From Candidatus Accumulibacter sp. 66-26 (lineage in GTDB: Bacteria > Pseudomonadota > Gammaproteobacteria > Burkholderiales > Rhodocyclaceae), in the NCBI GenBank assembly GCA_001897745.1, contig MKUH01000030.1:35940-99939 (forward strand): DNA of 64,000 bases, read 5' to 3'. Position numbers and translations under genes: made by a program. Positions 25,341 to 34,512 of the stretch are shown here, piece after piece. The notes below the pieces were generated by a model. The model had not been told where the DNA came from. It searched no databases and saw only the letters and a program-made list of their open reading frames with translations. The stretch's first letter is position 1; each line of letters opens with the position of its first letter.

Positions 25341-26089
25341 GCGGCGGGCATGTCTGGGGATGAAGAGGATTCGCCGGCCTGCGGGCCGCCAGCTGACAGC
25401 AGATCGATCGCCGAGAGCAAGGCGTCACCCTCGACCGGGCCAAGCAACAGCAAGGACTTGCCCGTTTCCCGATCTCGTAGCTGCAAGGCCGGCGTCGCGC
25501 TGACGCCGTTCTGGGCCGCCTCTTCCGCCTGGGCGTGAATCAGCGTATCAGGCCGATCACTTGCCAGGCACTGCTTCGCGGCCGGTGTGATATCAGGATA
25601 GGCCAGGCCCCCGGGTAAGCCCTGTCCATTGCTACGGGTGTTGGCATAGGCCCATTCCAGCGCCTGCCAGAACGCCGTCTGGCCGCCGGCGGCACCCATA
25701 CATTCCACCAGCCGTGCGCCTGCTGTGGCCACTGGCTCGTGTATCGCCAATGGTAGGTGGTGCCATTGCCAGTTCGCTTCGGGATGGGCATCGATCCAGC
25801 GTTTCAGGATTGGGAAGTAGCTTCGGCAGAACGGGCATTCCAGGTCGGCATACTCGATGATGGTGTAGCGAGCACCGGGCCGGCCATAGCGCCACGGTGG
25901 CCCGGCTTCAGGCGATGAGGTTGCGGTCGTAGGTGCTGATTCGTGCTGATGGGCGGGCGCTGTTAAGGCCTGTCCATCGGTCGGTGTCGTCGCCGGGCGC
26001 AACAACAGCCAGATGGTCATCGCTGTCACCACCATCGCCACCAGTCCCAGCGAGACAGTCCGGGCGCTTGGTTGTCCAGGCCAGCGCAT
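25316..26089 (-). CDS. DsbA/DsbG-like thioredoxin-fold protein
   Basis: A 257-aa membrane-anchored periplasmic protein. The N-terminal segment VSLGLVAMVVTAMTIWLLL is a signal anchor, followed by a Pro/Thr-rich spacer and a thioredoxin-like domain with the active site CPFC (YADLECPFCRSYFPILKRW) and cis-proline region VSATPALQL. It probably forms disulfides in cysteine-rich T4SS proteins of this element. The ATG at 26089 overlaps the TraC stop (TGATG); a GTG one codon earlier is possible. Confidence 0.85.
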   Translation of the reverse strand: MRWPGQPSARTVSLGLVAMVVTAMTIWLLLRPATTPTDGQALTAPAHQHESAPTTATSSPEAGPPWRYGRPGARYTIIEYADLECPFCRSYFPILKRWIDAHPEANWQWHHLPLAIHEPVATAGARLVECMGAAGGQTAFWQALEWAYANTRSNGQGLPGGLAYPDITPAAKQCLASDRPDTLIHAQAEEAAQNGVSATPALQLRDRETGKSLLLLGPVEGDALLSAIDLLSAGGPQAGESSSSPDMPAAPVGDMPR

Positions 26090-28986
26090 CACACACCACC
26101 CCCGGCCAGCATTCCCAACGGCAAGGAAGCGATGCCCCTGGCCCGGTCGATCTTCTCGGCCACCTTGAAGGCGGCATCCAGCTCGCCGATGCCGTGCTGC
26201 TGCATCAACTGGAAGCGCTCAGCCTTCTCCTCCGGCTCGGTCTGCGCCAATGCGAGATAGAGGCTGGGCGGCACCGCGCGGAACAGCACCTCCATCGACT
26301 TGCTGAGGATCACGCCCTCGGTGAACTTGCCGGCTTCCTTGCGTGCCGAGAGCATCAGCGCCTTCTGCGCAGGGTTCAGTTCCCGGAAGCGTGCGATCTT
26401 CTCCACCTCGTCCGGTGGCATGGACAGGCAGATCCACCACTCGATCATGTTGAGCATGGGCTCGGCCGCCTTGGGCAGGTCGTCGATATTCTGCGTCGCC
26501 AGCCAGTACCAGGCTCCCAGCTTGCGCCACATCTTGGTGATCTTGACTACGTAGGGGGCGAGCAGTGGGTTCTTGGTGATGATGTGGCCTTCGTCAGTGA
26601 CGTTGATGATCGGCCGGCCGAGAAACTGGTCGCGCTCGGCGATGTTGTTCACCGTGTTGATGAGGCTGATGTAGGCGATCGAGAGCTGGGCGTTGTAGCC
26701 CTCGCGGGCGAAGGTCGCCAGATCGACGATGGTGATGTCGGCCTCGGGCCACGGTGTGCCGGGCCGGTCGAACATCTCGCTATCCACACCCTGGCAGAAC
26801 ATCTCCATGGCGTCGGCCATTTCCAGCAGACGAGCACGGCGGACCTCGGGCAGGGTCGCGTCCTGGGCGCGTTCGCGCAGCGCATCGCGCACGTCCCGCG
26901 TGAGCACCGTGCGTTTTGCCGAGGCACAGCACCGGGCTGCTTCCAGAATGCACTGGCGGATCAGGCTGCGGTCGGCGCGCGTCATGCGGGCCTCTTCCTT
27001 GTCTTCGCCGCCGGTGATCATCAACCGCGCCGTGATCTCCAATTCGCCCAGCACGTCGCGCTGCTCGTCGGCTTCGTCCGCCCGTTGTGTGATGGATGCT
27101 TCATCTTGCTCTTCATCCAGCGCATCGACGTCCAGGGTCTGCACCTGATTGGGCGTATCGACCAGCCGCCAGGCGTCGGCGAACGGTGCCAGGCTCACCC
27201 CGGCGCCGGGCGAGAGTTTGATTCGGTGCACCGACAGGCCCAGGCGTGCGGCGAAGTCCCCGAAGAGACCGAACGAGTTGCCTGCCTCGACGATGAACAG
27301 GCGCGGCCGGTAGATCGCGGTGACCTGGTTCAGGATGTTGTTGAGCGTTGCACTTTTGCCCGAGCCGGTTGGGCCGAACAGGAACAGATGGGCGTTCATC
27401 TGCCGATCCAGCCGATTCAGGGGATCGAAGGTGATCGGTCCGCCGCCCCGATTGAAGAAGGTGATGCCCGGATGCCCGGTGCCCTGGCTGCGGCCCCAGA
27501 CCGGAGCCAGATTTGCCGCGTGCTGGGCGAACATCAGTTGGGTGTACCACTGGCGCTTGTCCATGGCAGGGTCGAAAACGCAGGGCAGCCAGCGCAGGTA
27601 GCTGTTGAGCGGCGCTACCTCGTCTTCCTCGCGCACCGGCTGCAGGCCGGCGTTGAGCATGACGTTGACCAGTTGAAGGCCGCGCGCATCGAGTTGAGCC
27701 AGGTCACGCCCGCGCAGGTAGAAGGCCAGTGCTCCGCGGTAGAGTTTGTGAGCGCTGCCGATCAAGTTGCGGGCTTGATGTACGTCTTGACGAGTCTGCT
27801 CGGAGGCAAGTGTTTCGCCCACGGATTTGCGGCCCAGGTGGTTGAGGTGTGCCTCCAGCACGTCCTGGGGCGTGGCAACCACGGTCAGGCACATCACCGT
27901 GTCCTCGGGCATCTGGTCGAACAGTGCATTGACCGCATCGCCACCCTTGCGCGTCTCACCGGTGAGGTGACCGGTCGCCGGGGGCATGCGCAGCCGATCC
28001 ATCACGATGACCCGGTGCGGCAGGCCATCGAAGTGCCAGGTGCCGCTGTCCAGGTCGGAGTGCGGTGGGCCGAAGAACAGGCGCTGGGCGAAATCCCCGC
28101 TGGCGAGTTCGATCTCGCCCTCGTCGATTTCATCGGGATAGCGGGTCAGCGCATAGAAGCGCTCTAGATCTTCGACCTCCGATCCCAGCAAGGTTGGATG
28201 CGGGTTGAACCAGCGCAGCAGCCAGTCGTGGATGTCGGCTGCGCCCAGGCGCCGGGCCTTCACGCCGGCGTTGGTCAGGCCACCCACGAGGCGGTCGCAG
28301 ATCGTGGCCAGCACCTGCTCGGGCGATTGGCCCCGGCGCAGCAATGCCGACGCAGTACGCCGATACACCACCATGCGCACGCGCCGGACCTGCCCGCGCC
28401 ACGGCAGGCGCGTCACCGTGGTGTCCTCGAACAGGCCGCCGGGTTTGGCGATGGCGCGCAGGTGATGGGCGAAGAAGCGCAGGTAGAAGTCGCTGAAGGC
28501 GCTGCCCTGAGCCCGCGGCCGCAGATAGCCGGCCAGTTCGCGCAGGTAGTTGTCCCAGCTTGCTTCGTTCTGGGCATAGAGCTGAACCACCCAGGGATGC
28601 TCGTCGAGTTCGTCGAAGGAATCCTGCAGCGCGTTCTCCAGCGCATTGCGTGCCTGCCACAGCCAGGCCAGTTCGCGCCCTTCGGTGCCGACCGCGGCCA
28701 GCTCGAAGAAGGCCGCCACGGATTGGCCGTCCTCGAGCAGCATGCATTGCGACTGCGGCAGGTATTCCACCCAGGGCAGCAGATCGGCGAAGGATGGCGC
28801 CACCTCGTAGAGCGCCTGGGTGTCCTCTTCGGTGGCCGGCTTGCGGCTCCGAACGCCACCGGGTTCGCCGATGCCGTGTGCGGCCAGCCGTGCCACATGC
28901 CGCGTCCAGGCATCGTCGGCTGGCCTATCCTCGGCGACAGGCGCCGTGGCCTTGCGCAGGAAGGAGAACGGCATGGACCGGGCCAT
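26089..28986 (-). CDS. traC: Conjugative transfer ATPase, VirB4/TraC type (PFL_4706 family)
   Basis: A 965-aa ATPase that powers pilus assembly and transfer at the inner membrane. The Walker A is LFLFGPTGSGKSATLNNIL; NVTDEGHIITKNP gives the Walker B-like block and TQNIDDLPKAAEPMLN a later conserved element. Length and layout match TIGR03744. It overlaps the lipoprotein gene upstream by one base and the dsbA-like gene downstream, in one long operon. Confidence 0.93.
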   Translation of the reverse strand: MARSMPFSFLRKATAPVAEDRPADDAWTRHVARLAAHGIGEPGGVRSRKPATEEDTQALYEVAPSFADLLPWVEYLPQSQCMLLEDGQSVAAFFELAAVGTEGRELAWLWQARNALENALQDSFDELDEHPWVVQLYAQNEASWDNYLRELAGYLRPRAQGSAFSDFYLRFFAHHLRAIAKPGGLFEDTTVTRLPWRGQVRRVRMVVYRRTASALLRRGQSPEQVLATICDRLVGGLTNAGVKARRLGAADIHDWLLRWFNPHPTLLGSEVEDLERFYALTRYPDEIDEGEIELASGDFAQRLFFGPPHSDLDSGTWHFDGLPHRVIVMDRLRMPPATGHLTGETRKGGDAVNALFDQMPEDTVMCLTVVATPQDVLEAHLNHLGRKSVGETLASEQTRQDVHQARNLIGSAHKLYRGALAFYLRGRDLAQLDARGLQLVNVMLNAGLQPVREEDEVAPLNSYLRWLPCVFDPAMDKRQWYTQLMFAQHAANLAPVWGRSQGTGHPGITFFNRGGGPITFDPLNRLDRQMNAHLFLFGPTGSGKSATLNNILNQVTAIYRPRLFIVEAGNSFGLFGDFAARLGLSVHRIKLSPGAGVSLAPFADAWRLVDTPNQVQTLDVDALDEEQDEASITQRADEADEQRDVLGELEITARLMITGGEDKEEARMTRADRSLIRQCILEAARCCASAKRTVLTRDVRDALRERAQDATLPEVRRARLLEMADAMEMFCQGVDSEMFDRPGTPWPEADITIVDLATFAREGYNAQLSIAYISLINTVNNIAERDQFLGRPIINVTDEGHIITKNPLLAPYVVKITKMWRKLGAWYWLATQNIDDLPKAAEPMLNMIEWWICLSMPPDEVEKIARFRELNPAQKALMLSARKEAGKFTEGVILSKSMEVLFRAVPPSLYLALAQTEPEEKAERFQLMQQHGIGELDAAFKVAEKIDRARGIASLPLGMLAGGGV

Positions 28987-29432
28987 CAGTAGTCCTCCAC
29001 CCGCTCGCCAGGCATCGCGTACTGCACCCGCTGGTACAGCGGAAACACCGTCGAGTAGCCGGGTACCGGCACCGGGTCGCTGCCGGCCAGGTGCGGGAAG
29101 ATGTACATCACCAGATCCGGGTTGGGTAGGCGCCGAAACTGGCGCTGGATTTCGTTAGCGGCGCTGCGGGTGTAGGCCGCCTGCCTGGCGGCTGTGGTTT
29201 GCAGGTCGATCTCCGTCAGCGGCCGGCGCAGGTCCTGGCGGGCATCCAGCAACCGCCGGCCGGCCAGCACTCCGCTGGTTCCCTCAATGGCGCGGCCGCC
29301 CGTCTCCTGGTGCCATACGTCCAGCATGGTGTGGTTGCCGTGGGGCAGTACTTCGTCCTTGCTCGTGGCACAACCGCCCAGCAAGACGAACGTGAACAGC
29401 GCCGCCAAGGCTTCAATCGAGGTCCGACGCAT
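28986..29432 (-). CDS. Conjugative transfer lipoprotein, TIGR03751 family
   Basis: A 148-aa lipoprotein. Signal sequence FTFVLLGGC ends in a lipobox with the modified cysteine at about residue 21. The mature part is short and ends PVPGYSTVFPLYQRVQYAMP. It probably plays the outer-membrane TraV/VirB7 role next to the TraB-like protein. The ATG at 29432 is chosen for the signal peptide; it overlaps the end of the PFL_4705 gene by 20 bases. Confidence 0.85.
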   Translation of the reverse strand: MRRTSIEALAALFTFVLLGGCATSKDEVLPHGNHTMLDVWHQETGGRAIEGTSGVLAGRRLLDARQDLRRPLTEIDLQTTAARQAAYTRSAANEIQRQFRRLPNPDLVMYIFPHLAGSDPVPVPGYSTVFPLYQRVQYAMPGERVEDY

Positions 29433-30894
29433 GGTTGCCTCCGGGACGATGGTTGACCCGACGCCCCTTGGCGTCGTGGTCGATGTTGAGGGGATGTTCC
29501 AGATGCACCGCGACCCTGGCCGAAGGCGGCACGTAGATCGCCGCGAAGGCCTGGCCGTAGAGCTTGTTGACCCAGTCGGCCATGTCGCGCACGCCACCGG
29601 CCAGGATGCGCCCCATGGCTTCATTGCCCGAGATGCCCACCGTGCCCAGCGAGCCGTTGCTGTTGGAGACCACCGCCACGCTGCCGTTGTCAGATTGGAT
29701 CAGCGAGGCGGCGCCGGCACCGGCCGCGGTGATCAGGGCCTGAGAGCCCAGGTACTGCTGGGCGTTGCTGCGCCGCTCGCCGGAGACGCAGGGGATGCCG
29801 TAGGGATCGCTGATCCAGCCCAGACCACCCTGGGTCGTGCCGTTCCCGCTTCCCGTGCCACCGGTCTGATTGGTGTTCTGGCCGCGCCCGCCGTCTTCCG
29901 GCACGGTGCGGATGGTGCCGTCCTGGAAGACGAAAGTGACGCTGCGAATCTGGCCGCGCACGCAGGATAGCGTCCAGTCGCCCGAAGCGGTACCACTGAC
30001 CACGGCGCCGGCCACATCGGGGATGTCGATGCCATTGGCCGTGAGGTTGTCCGGGCCAATCAATACCTTGAATGGGTACGGGTCGTTTACGGTGCCATCG
30101 ATGGGCACGCGACCGATCAGCGCCGTCATGGCAATCGAGCCCATCAGCGTCGAGTTGGCCGGCACCGTATAGACCGGCCTGGCACTGCTGTCCACGGCAC
30201 GCCGACCAATGTCGGTTGCGGTATCGGTCATGCTGTCGGCCACGCCGGTGAGTGTCTTCTGCGCGGGGGCGAAGCTGGTCGGGAAGACTGGCGTACCAGT
30301 GGAGGCGCCGCTCTTTACCGGTTTGCCATCGTCGGGCTCCACCCAGCGGGTACCAGCGGCGCCGGGCCGGGCACCCCCGGCTAGACCGCCGAAATGTCTG
30401 CCGTCACCGTCTTCGAGCCCCAGACCGATGGGCAGATCGGCCTGCCCAGCTTGCGTGTCCTTGCCCGATAGGCCATCCAGGCGTCGTTGCAGATCTTGCA
30501 GCAGGCCCTGTGTCTGCTGTCGCTCGTTGCTCAACTGATCGCGATCCTGCTGCAGGCGACCGCGCTCACCGTCCAATGCGCTCTGGATGCGCTGGTCGAT
30601 GGTGCTTTCTCGGGCGCGCATGCGCTCGTTCTCGGTCTTCTGGTTCTTGTTGTCGTTGAGCGCCGTCTGCAACTCGTTGCGCAATTGTTTGACCTGGGCG
30701 ACCAACGTGGCCACGGTGTCGCGCGGTGTATCGCCCTCGATCCCCAGAGCTTTCATTTCCTCGGGGGATAGCTGATCGGCGCCGGGCTGAGAAGACTGAG
30801 TCTTGGGATTGCTGGTCGAGAGCTTCATGCCAACGAACACAAGGGCCAGCAACATCGGGATCAGCAGCCACTTCAGCAGCGGATTACTCTTCAT
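29413..30894 (-). CDS. traB-like: Integrating conjugative element protein, PFL_4705 family (TraB/VirB10-like)
   Basis: A 493-aa protein with an N-terminal anchor (WLLIPMLLALVFVGMKL), a coiled-coil of about 75 residues (LRNELQTALNDNKNQKTENE and onward), a Gly/Thr-rich linker and a C-terminal beta domain. This layout is that of TraB/VirB10 channel proteins that bridge both membranes. It matches TIGR03752. It overlaps the neighbours on both sides. Confidence 0.9.
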   Translation of the reverse strand: MKSNPLLKWLLIPMLLALVFVGMKLSTSNPKTQSSQPGADQLSPEEMKALGIEGDTPRDTVATLVAQVKQLRNELQTALNDNKNQKTENERMRARESTIDQRIQSALDGERGRLQQDRDQLSNERQQTQGLLQDLQRRLDGLSGKDTQAGQADLPIGLGLEDGDGRHFGGLAGGARPGAAGTRWVEPDDGKPVKSGASTGTPVFPTSFAPAQKTLTGVADSMTDTATDIGRRAVDSSARPVYTVPANSTLMGSIAMTALIGRVPIDGTVNDPYPFKVLIGPDNLTANGIDIPDVAGAVVSGTASGDWTLSCVRGQIRSVTFVFQDGTIRTVPEDGGRGQNTNQTGGTGSGNGTTQGGLGWISDPYGIPCVSGERRSNAQQYLGSQALITAAGAGAASLIQSDNGSVAVVSNSNGSLGTVGISGNEAMGRILAGGVRDMADWVNKLYGQAFAAIYVPPSARVAVHLEHPLNIDHDAKGRRVNHRPGGNHASDLD

Positions 30895-31828
30895 CGCGCA
30901 TGCCTCCTGTGCTCGGGTGGCCTACGCCGGTGGCGCCGGCTGCACCCGGTGGCGGCAGGTTCTGTACCGCATTGATGGGCGCGATTTTCGGTAGCAGCGA
31001 TTCGGCCAGGCCGTGACCACGGGTGACGAGGTAGACCACCGTGGTGTCGCTGGTACGTCCTGCCGGATCGAGGTTCGGGTGCTGGAAGGTGGCAGCCACG
31101 AAGTTACCCTGCAGTGCCCGTGGGTCGAGTTCCAGGGGCCGGGCCGAGGTGTTGGTGAGTTTGACCGCAGTGACCCACTGATCTTCGAGCCGCCAGGCCG
31201 CCAGCGCTTGGGCGCGTACCGGCAGCGTCGGCAGCAAGGTGTCCAGAGAGATGTTGCGGCGCAGATTCACGCGGCCGATGCCGGGCACGGGCTCCACGGT
31301 GCGCAGCGGTGCGTAAAGGTTCTGTGCGGCGTGGCGGGTCAGGATCACGGGCACCGGGGTGGCGCGCCGGGTGAAGGTGCCGATACTCTCCCCCGTGCTG
31401 CCGGATTCGTCTTCATCGGCACGGGAAGTGGCAGGATTTTCGGGGCGGGATGGCGTCCCATCGCCTTCGACGATACGGATCGGTTCCAACGGTGCCTGGC
31501 CCGCCTTGGCTGGTTCGGCGGCAATGTCCAGCAGGATCAGCGCGCCGGATTCCACGTCCTGCAGTTGCAGCCGGGTCGGTGGAATCGCTTCGCTCGCCCG
31601 CAGGTAGATCGCGCCGCCCGCGCTCTGCATGCGCAGGTGGGCGCCGAGGCTGTCCGGCAGGCCGATGCGCACGTTGCGGTCGACGAAGATTACGCGCTCC
31701 TGGCCGACCAGCAGCGGCACGGCGAGGGGTAGGCGCTCCCAGCGGAGGATTTCGATGGCGTGGCTTGTGGCGACAGAGCCCAGGCTCAAGAGGAGACTCG
31801 CCAGGGCCGACGAGGCGAAGCGTTTCAT
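30884..31828 (-). CDS. Integrating conjugative element protein, PFL_4704 family (TraK-like)
   Basis: A 314-aa exported protein with signal ALASLLLSLGSVATSHA and a beta-rich mature part (ILRWERLPLAVPLLVGQERVIFVDRN form the first strands, given here as two joined blocks). It matches TIGR03749. By position between TraB-like and TraE-like proteins it is probably the TraK/VirB9-type secretin-like component. Confidence 0.85.
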   Translation of the reverse strand: MKRFASSALASLLLSLGSVATSHAIEILRWERLPLAVPLLVGQERVIFVDRNVRIGLPDSLGAHLRMQSAGGAIYLRASEAIPPTRLQLQDVESGALILLDIAAEPAKAGQAPLEPIRIVEGDGTPSRPENPATSRADEDESGSTGESIGTFTRRATPVPVILTRHAAQNLYAPLRTVEPVPGIGRVNLRRNISLDTLLPTLPVRAQALAAWRLEDQWVTAVKLTNTSARPLELDPRALQGNFVAATFQHPNLDPAGRTSDTTVVYLVTRGHGLAESLLPKIAPINAVQNLPPPGAAGATGVGHPSTGGMRDEE

Positions 31829-32511
31829 GGTGCGCCTCCTTGCAGAGTATCTGCGGCATCAGGTGGGTTGGTCGTCGCGGCGGTCGGCGTTTCGATGCGC
31901 TGCGGCGCCCTTGCATGACAGTCCAGCGCCAGGCCGAAGGGGTTTCGCTCCGGGTCGATATCCATGCGCACGACTTTCAGCGCATAACGCACCAGGGCCC
32001 GCTTGACCTGTTCCGAGCCCAGGTATTCGTCGGCGCTGACATCCAGCGTGACGACCCAGTCGTTAGCGGATACCGCACGCACCCGCAAGGCCGGATCGTC
32101 GCCGTAGCCGCGCCCCGGAATCTCGTAGATGCCGCGAACGCGCTGGCGCAGCTCTCCGTTGTTGCGCCGGAATTCATAGTCCTGTTGCAGAAAGGCGCGG
32201 CAGCTCGGCGTGAGGTAGGCTGCCAGCGACTTCAAATTGCGTGGGTAATCCTGTTCACCGTTGCTCGGCCAGCGCTGGGCCTGTTGCCAGATATAGAAGG
32301 TGAAGGCGTAGACGCTCTCCGGTGGCACATCCCACCACTTGCGGGTGCTGCCCGAGCGCAGGTCCGGCGGGACGTGGATGGTCATGTTCTTGGGGGCGCT
32401 CCACCAGCCCAGGCCCAGCAGCATCGCCACCACGAACAGCGCGGCAAAGGCCAGGCGCAGCGTCTTGATGTGGGCCTGCAGATGGGCGACTTCGTTTCGA
32501 AAGCGGCTCAT
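31825..32511 (-). CDS. Integrating conjugative element protein, PFL_4703 family (TraE-like)
   Basis: A 228-aa protein with a single N-terminal membrane segment (LAFAALFVVAMLLGLGWW) and a periplasmic VirB8/TraE-like domain (VYAFTFYIWQQAQRW, RVRGIYEIPGRGYGDD). It matches TIGR03746. The ATG at 32511 overlaps the upstream TIGR03750 gene by four bases; longer frames upstream are out of register with known members. Confidence 0.86.
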   Translation of the reverse strand: MSRFRNEVAHLQAHIKTLRLAFAALFVVAMLLGLGWWSAPKNMTIHVPPDLRSGSTRKWWDVPPESVYAFTFYIWQQAQRWPSNGEQDYPRNLKSLAAYLTPSCRAFLQQDYEFRRNNGELRQRVRGIYEIPGRGYGDDPALRVRAVSANDWVVTLDVSADEYLGSEQVKRALVRYALKVVRMDIDPERNPFGLALDCHARAPQRIETPTAATTNPPDAADTLQGGAP

Positions 32512-32927
32512 GGTGTACCTCTGGAGGAGGGGGGCCGCAGTCGCCGCGTGCTCCACCTGCCCGAGCGGGTGATGAGCCGGCGTCCGCCAACATGGGCAGC
32601 GAGTGCCGGGTAGTGGATCGTGAGCTGCCACTGGAGCTGGCGGTACAGCCAGGTGTCGGGCCGGCCTCGCTTTTGTCGACGCAGGAAGCCGCCACCAGCG
32701 AATACACCAATGCCGATGCCCGCGACGATCAGTGTCGGCACCATGGCAATGCTGTGGGTCAGCCAGGCCAACGGTACGCCGGTCAGGAAACCGGCCACCG
32801 CCGACAGCCCCGCGCAGATCCACAGCTCGTCGGCGGTGAGGCCGCGTACGACCACCGGATGCCGGTTCAGCCGGTGCGGCAGGAAGGTCACGAGCCCATC
32901 ACCGGGGTTTTCCTTGGCGTCAGCCAT
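32508..32927 (-). CDS. Conjugative transfer region protein, TIGR03750 family (TraL-like)
   Basis: A 139-aa inner-membrane protein. It opens with a cytoplasmic region (VTFLPHRLNRHPVVVRGLTADEL), has two close membrane segments, and continues with a basic loop (RRQKRGRPDTWLYRQLQW). The family resembles TraL/VirB3 pilus assembly proteins. It overlaps the TraE-like gene. Confidence 0.83.
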   Translation of the reverse strand: MADAKENPGDGLVTFLPHRLNRHPVVVRGLTADELWICAGLSAVAGFLTGVPLAWLTHSIAMVPTLIVAGIGIGVFAGGGFLRRQKRGRPDTWLYRQLQWQLTIHYPALAAHVGGRRLITRSGRWSTRRLRPPSSRGTP

Positions 32928-32939
32928 TGCTGCCCGCTT

Positions 32940-33296
32940 TCACAGTACGCCGGTGGCCTTGGTCAGCAGCCAGATGCCGACGACCAGCAGGATGGCACCC
33001 ACCGCCACGGTCAGCCCGAACTGGCCCCAGGTTGCGCGGCCGGTGTGAATCTCCGCATACCGTGTATAGGCGTGGTAGCAGACGCCCACGAACATCGAAG
33101 CGACCACGAGCAGTGCAATCAGCAGCACGATGTCGTAACCATAATTCTGCAACGTCTGCATGATGCCGCTGCCGGCACCACGCGAAGGGTCTTCCATGGT
33201 CGGCAGACCGGCAGCCAGCGAAATCAGTGGGGTGAACGCGGCACCAGACGCAAGCAATGCGACGGCTGCACGCCGGGGGTTCAAAGGAAAATTCAT
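32940..33296 (-). CDS. Integrating conjugative element membrane protein, PFL_4702 family
   Basis: A 118-aa protein with a cleavable N-terminal signal (AAVALLASGAAFTPLISLAAG) and two further membrane segments (YDIVLLIALLVVASMFVGVC and FGLTVAVGAILLVVGIWLL). Small size, signal and two segments suit a VirB2/TraA-like pilin, and the gene is at the pilin position. It matches TIGR03745. Confidence 0.85.
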   Translation of the reverse strand: MNFPLNPRRAAVALLASGAAFTPLISLAAGLPTMEDPSRGAGSGIMQTLQNYGYDIVLLIALLVVASMFVGVCYHAYTRYAEIHTGRATWGQFGLTVAVGAILLVVGIWLLTKATGVL

Positions 33297-33317
33297 GGAT
33301 TCACCCTTTCGTGAAAG

Positions 33318-33557
33318 TCAGGACAGAAGGAAGAAGCTCAGCACCAGATATATCGCCAGAAAACGAACGGCGACACCGAGAAACTGGCGTTCGGACAGCC
33401 GTTGTTCCGCCCAGCCCACGTAAGCCGTACGGATGGCCCATACCCCCCACAACAGGAGGACAGCGAAGACGAAACCGAGCACAACAGCGGAAACCTCCCC
33501 GGGCGAAAAGCCGCCGTTGGCCTGAAAGGCAGCAACCTGATCGGCGGAAGGCGTCAT
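33318..33557 (-). CDS. Integrating conjugative element protein, PFL_4701 family
   Basis: A 79-aa membrane protein with two hydrophobic segments (VVLGFVFAVLLLWGVWAI and FLGVAVRFLAIYLVLSFFLL) joined by a short charged loop. It matches TIGR03758, a small partner of the pilin-like PFL_4702. It overlaps the RAQPRD gene by four bases. Confidence 0.85.
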   Translation of the reverse strand: MTPSADQVAAFQANGGFSPGEVSAVVLGFVFAVLLLWGVWAIRTAYVGWAEQRLSERQFLGVAVRFLAIYLVLSFFLLS

Positions 33558-33922
33558 GGAGAAATCTTCTCGAGTGCATCGCGACGCAGGTAATCGCCAC
33601 TCAATGGAATCGGGTCGCGGGGCTGGGCACGCAGGGGGACGAGGTAATCCTGCAGACCGGCTCTTACACGCTGCAGGTCGCCGCGCAGCCGGTCATAGTC
33701 GAAGTGGTAGCGGGCGCGTTCCTGCGGTGCTGTGCTGGCCGCGTGTTCGGCAAGACGGTCGGCCAGTTCGATCTGCCGCACGAGGGCCGCGAGGCGCTCA
33801 CGCTCGGGCGAGTCGTCGGCGGCATGGGCGGGTTGCAGAGTCGCGCAGGTCAGGACGAGCGCACAAGGTAGCGCGGCCAGCGTATGCGGCCATGCGAAGA
33901 TGCTGCGGCAGGTCTGTCCCAT
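33554..33922 (-). CDS. RAQPRD family integrative conjugative element protein
   Basis: A 122-aa exported protein with signal peptide (LAALPCALVLTCATLQPAHA) and the family's name motif near the C-terminus, here LRAQPRDPIPLSGDYL. The helical mature part is RLAALVRQIELADRLAEHA-like. It is the first gene of the left T4SS operon (33.9 to 24.6 kb); its promoter should lie in 33923-34160. Confidence 0.9.
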   Translation of the reverse strand: MGQTCRSIFAWPHTLAALPCALVLTCATLQPAHAADDSPERERLAALVRQIELADRLAEHAASTAPQERARYHFDYDRLRGDLQRVRAGLQDYLVPLRAQPRDPIPLSGDYLRRDALEKISP

Positions 33923-34161
33923 CGTGCCATTCCCGGTTGAGGCGAATGATGTGATGCTGAGGCGGGCGCTCAGTGCTCGCAGCAGGGAAAGAGAATCAAC
34001 GGATGACCGGATTGATGTCCTAGCGGAACACCGTCAAGATGAGCAACCAAAATAACACTCCGACACGAGTCGTTTTTGGTCATAAGCATTCTGTTTAGAA
34101 TTGTTATTTCCAACTCACCCATGCTTGTATAGAATCGATCCTCTAGAGACTTCTACGAGTC

Positions 34162-34512
34162 ATGATCGCTCTCATGGGAACACTTGCCATGTACTCCCCC
34201 ATCCCGCTGCCCGTCGAACGGGCGATTCGGAAATTCGGTGCCGACATTTCACTGGCGCGCCGACGGCGACATATCTCCCAGGCCTCGCTGGCCGAGCGCA
34301 TGGGCGCATCTCTGTCTACCGTGCGGCGAATGGAGAAAGGCGATGTGCGGATACCCATCCACTTCTTCGCTCGCGCCCTGCATGTCTTTGGTGAAATTCA
34401 GTCGCTGGAAAATCTCCTGGATACGGCCAAGGACGACATAGGCCTGACGCTGATGGATGAGCGCCTACCCAAGCGGGTGCGCAGCAAGCCTGCCACCTCG
34501 GGGGCGCTGTGA
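34162..34512 (+). CDS. hipB: HipB-like XRE antitoxin
   Basis: A DNA-binding antitoxin of up to 116 aa with an HTH_3 domain (ISLARRRRHISQASLAERMG, then STVRRMEKGD). It precedes hipA with a four-base overlap. Inner ATGs at 34174 and 34189 are equally possible starts, since the first residues are not conserved. A TATAGAAT box at 34128-34135 is a possible -10 element. It is divergent from the T4SS operon and likely represses its own promoter. Confidence 0.85.
   Translation: MIALMGTLAMYSPIPLPVERAIRKFGADISLARRRRHISQASLAERMGASLSTVRRMEKGDVRIPIHFFARALHVFGEIQSLENLLDTAKDDIGLTLMDERLPKRVRSKPATSGAL

Noticed and set aside
25933..28167. 744-aa plus-strand ORF opposite the TraC gene
   Set aside because: The minus strand encodes a clear VirB4-type ATPase with Walker motifs; the plus-strand product matches nothing recognisable.
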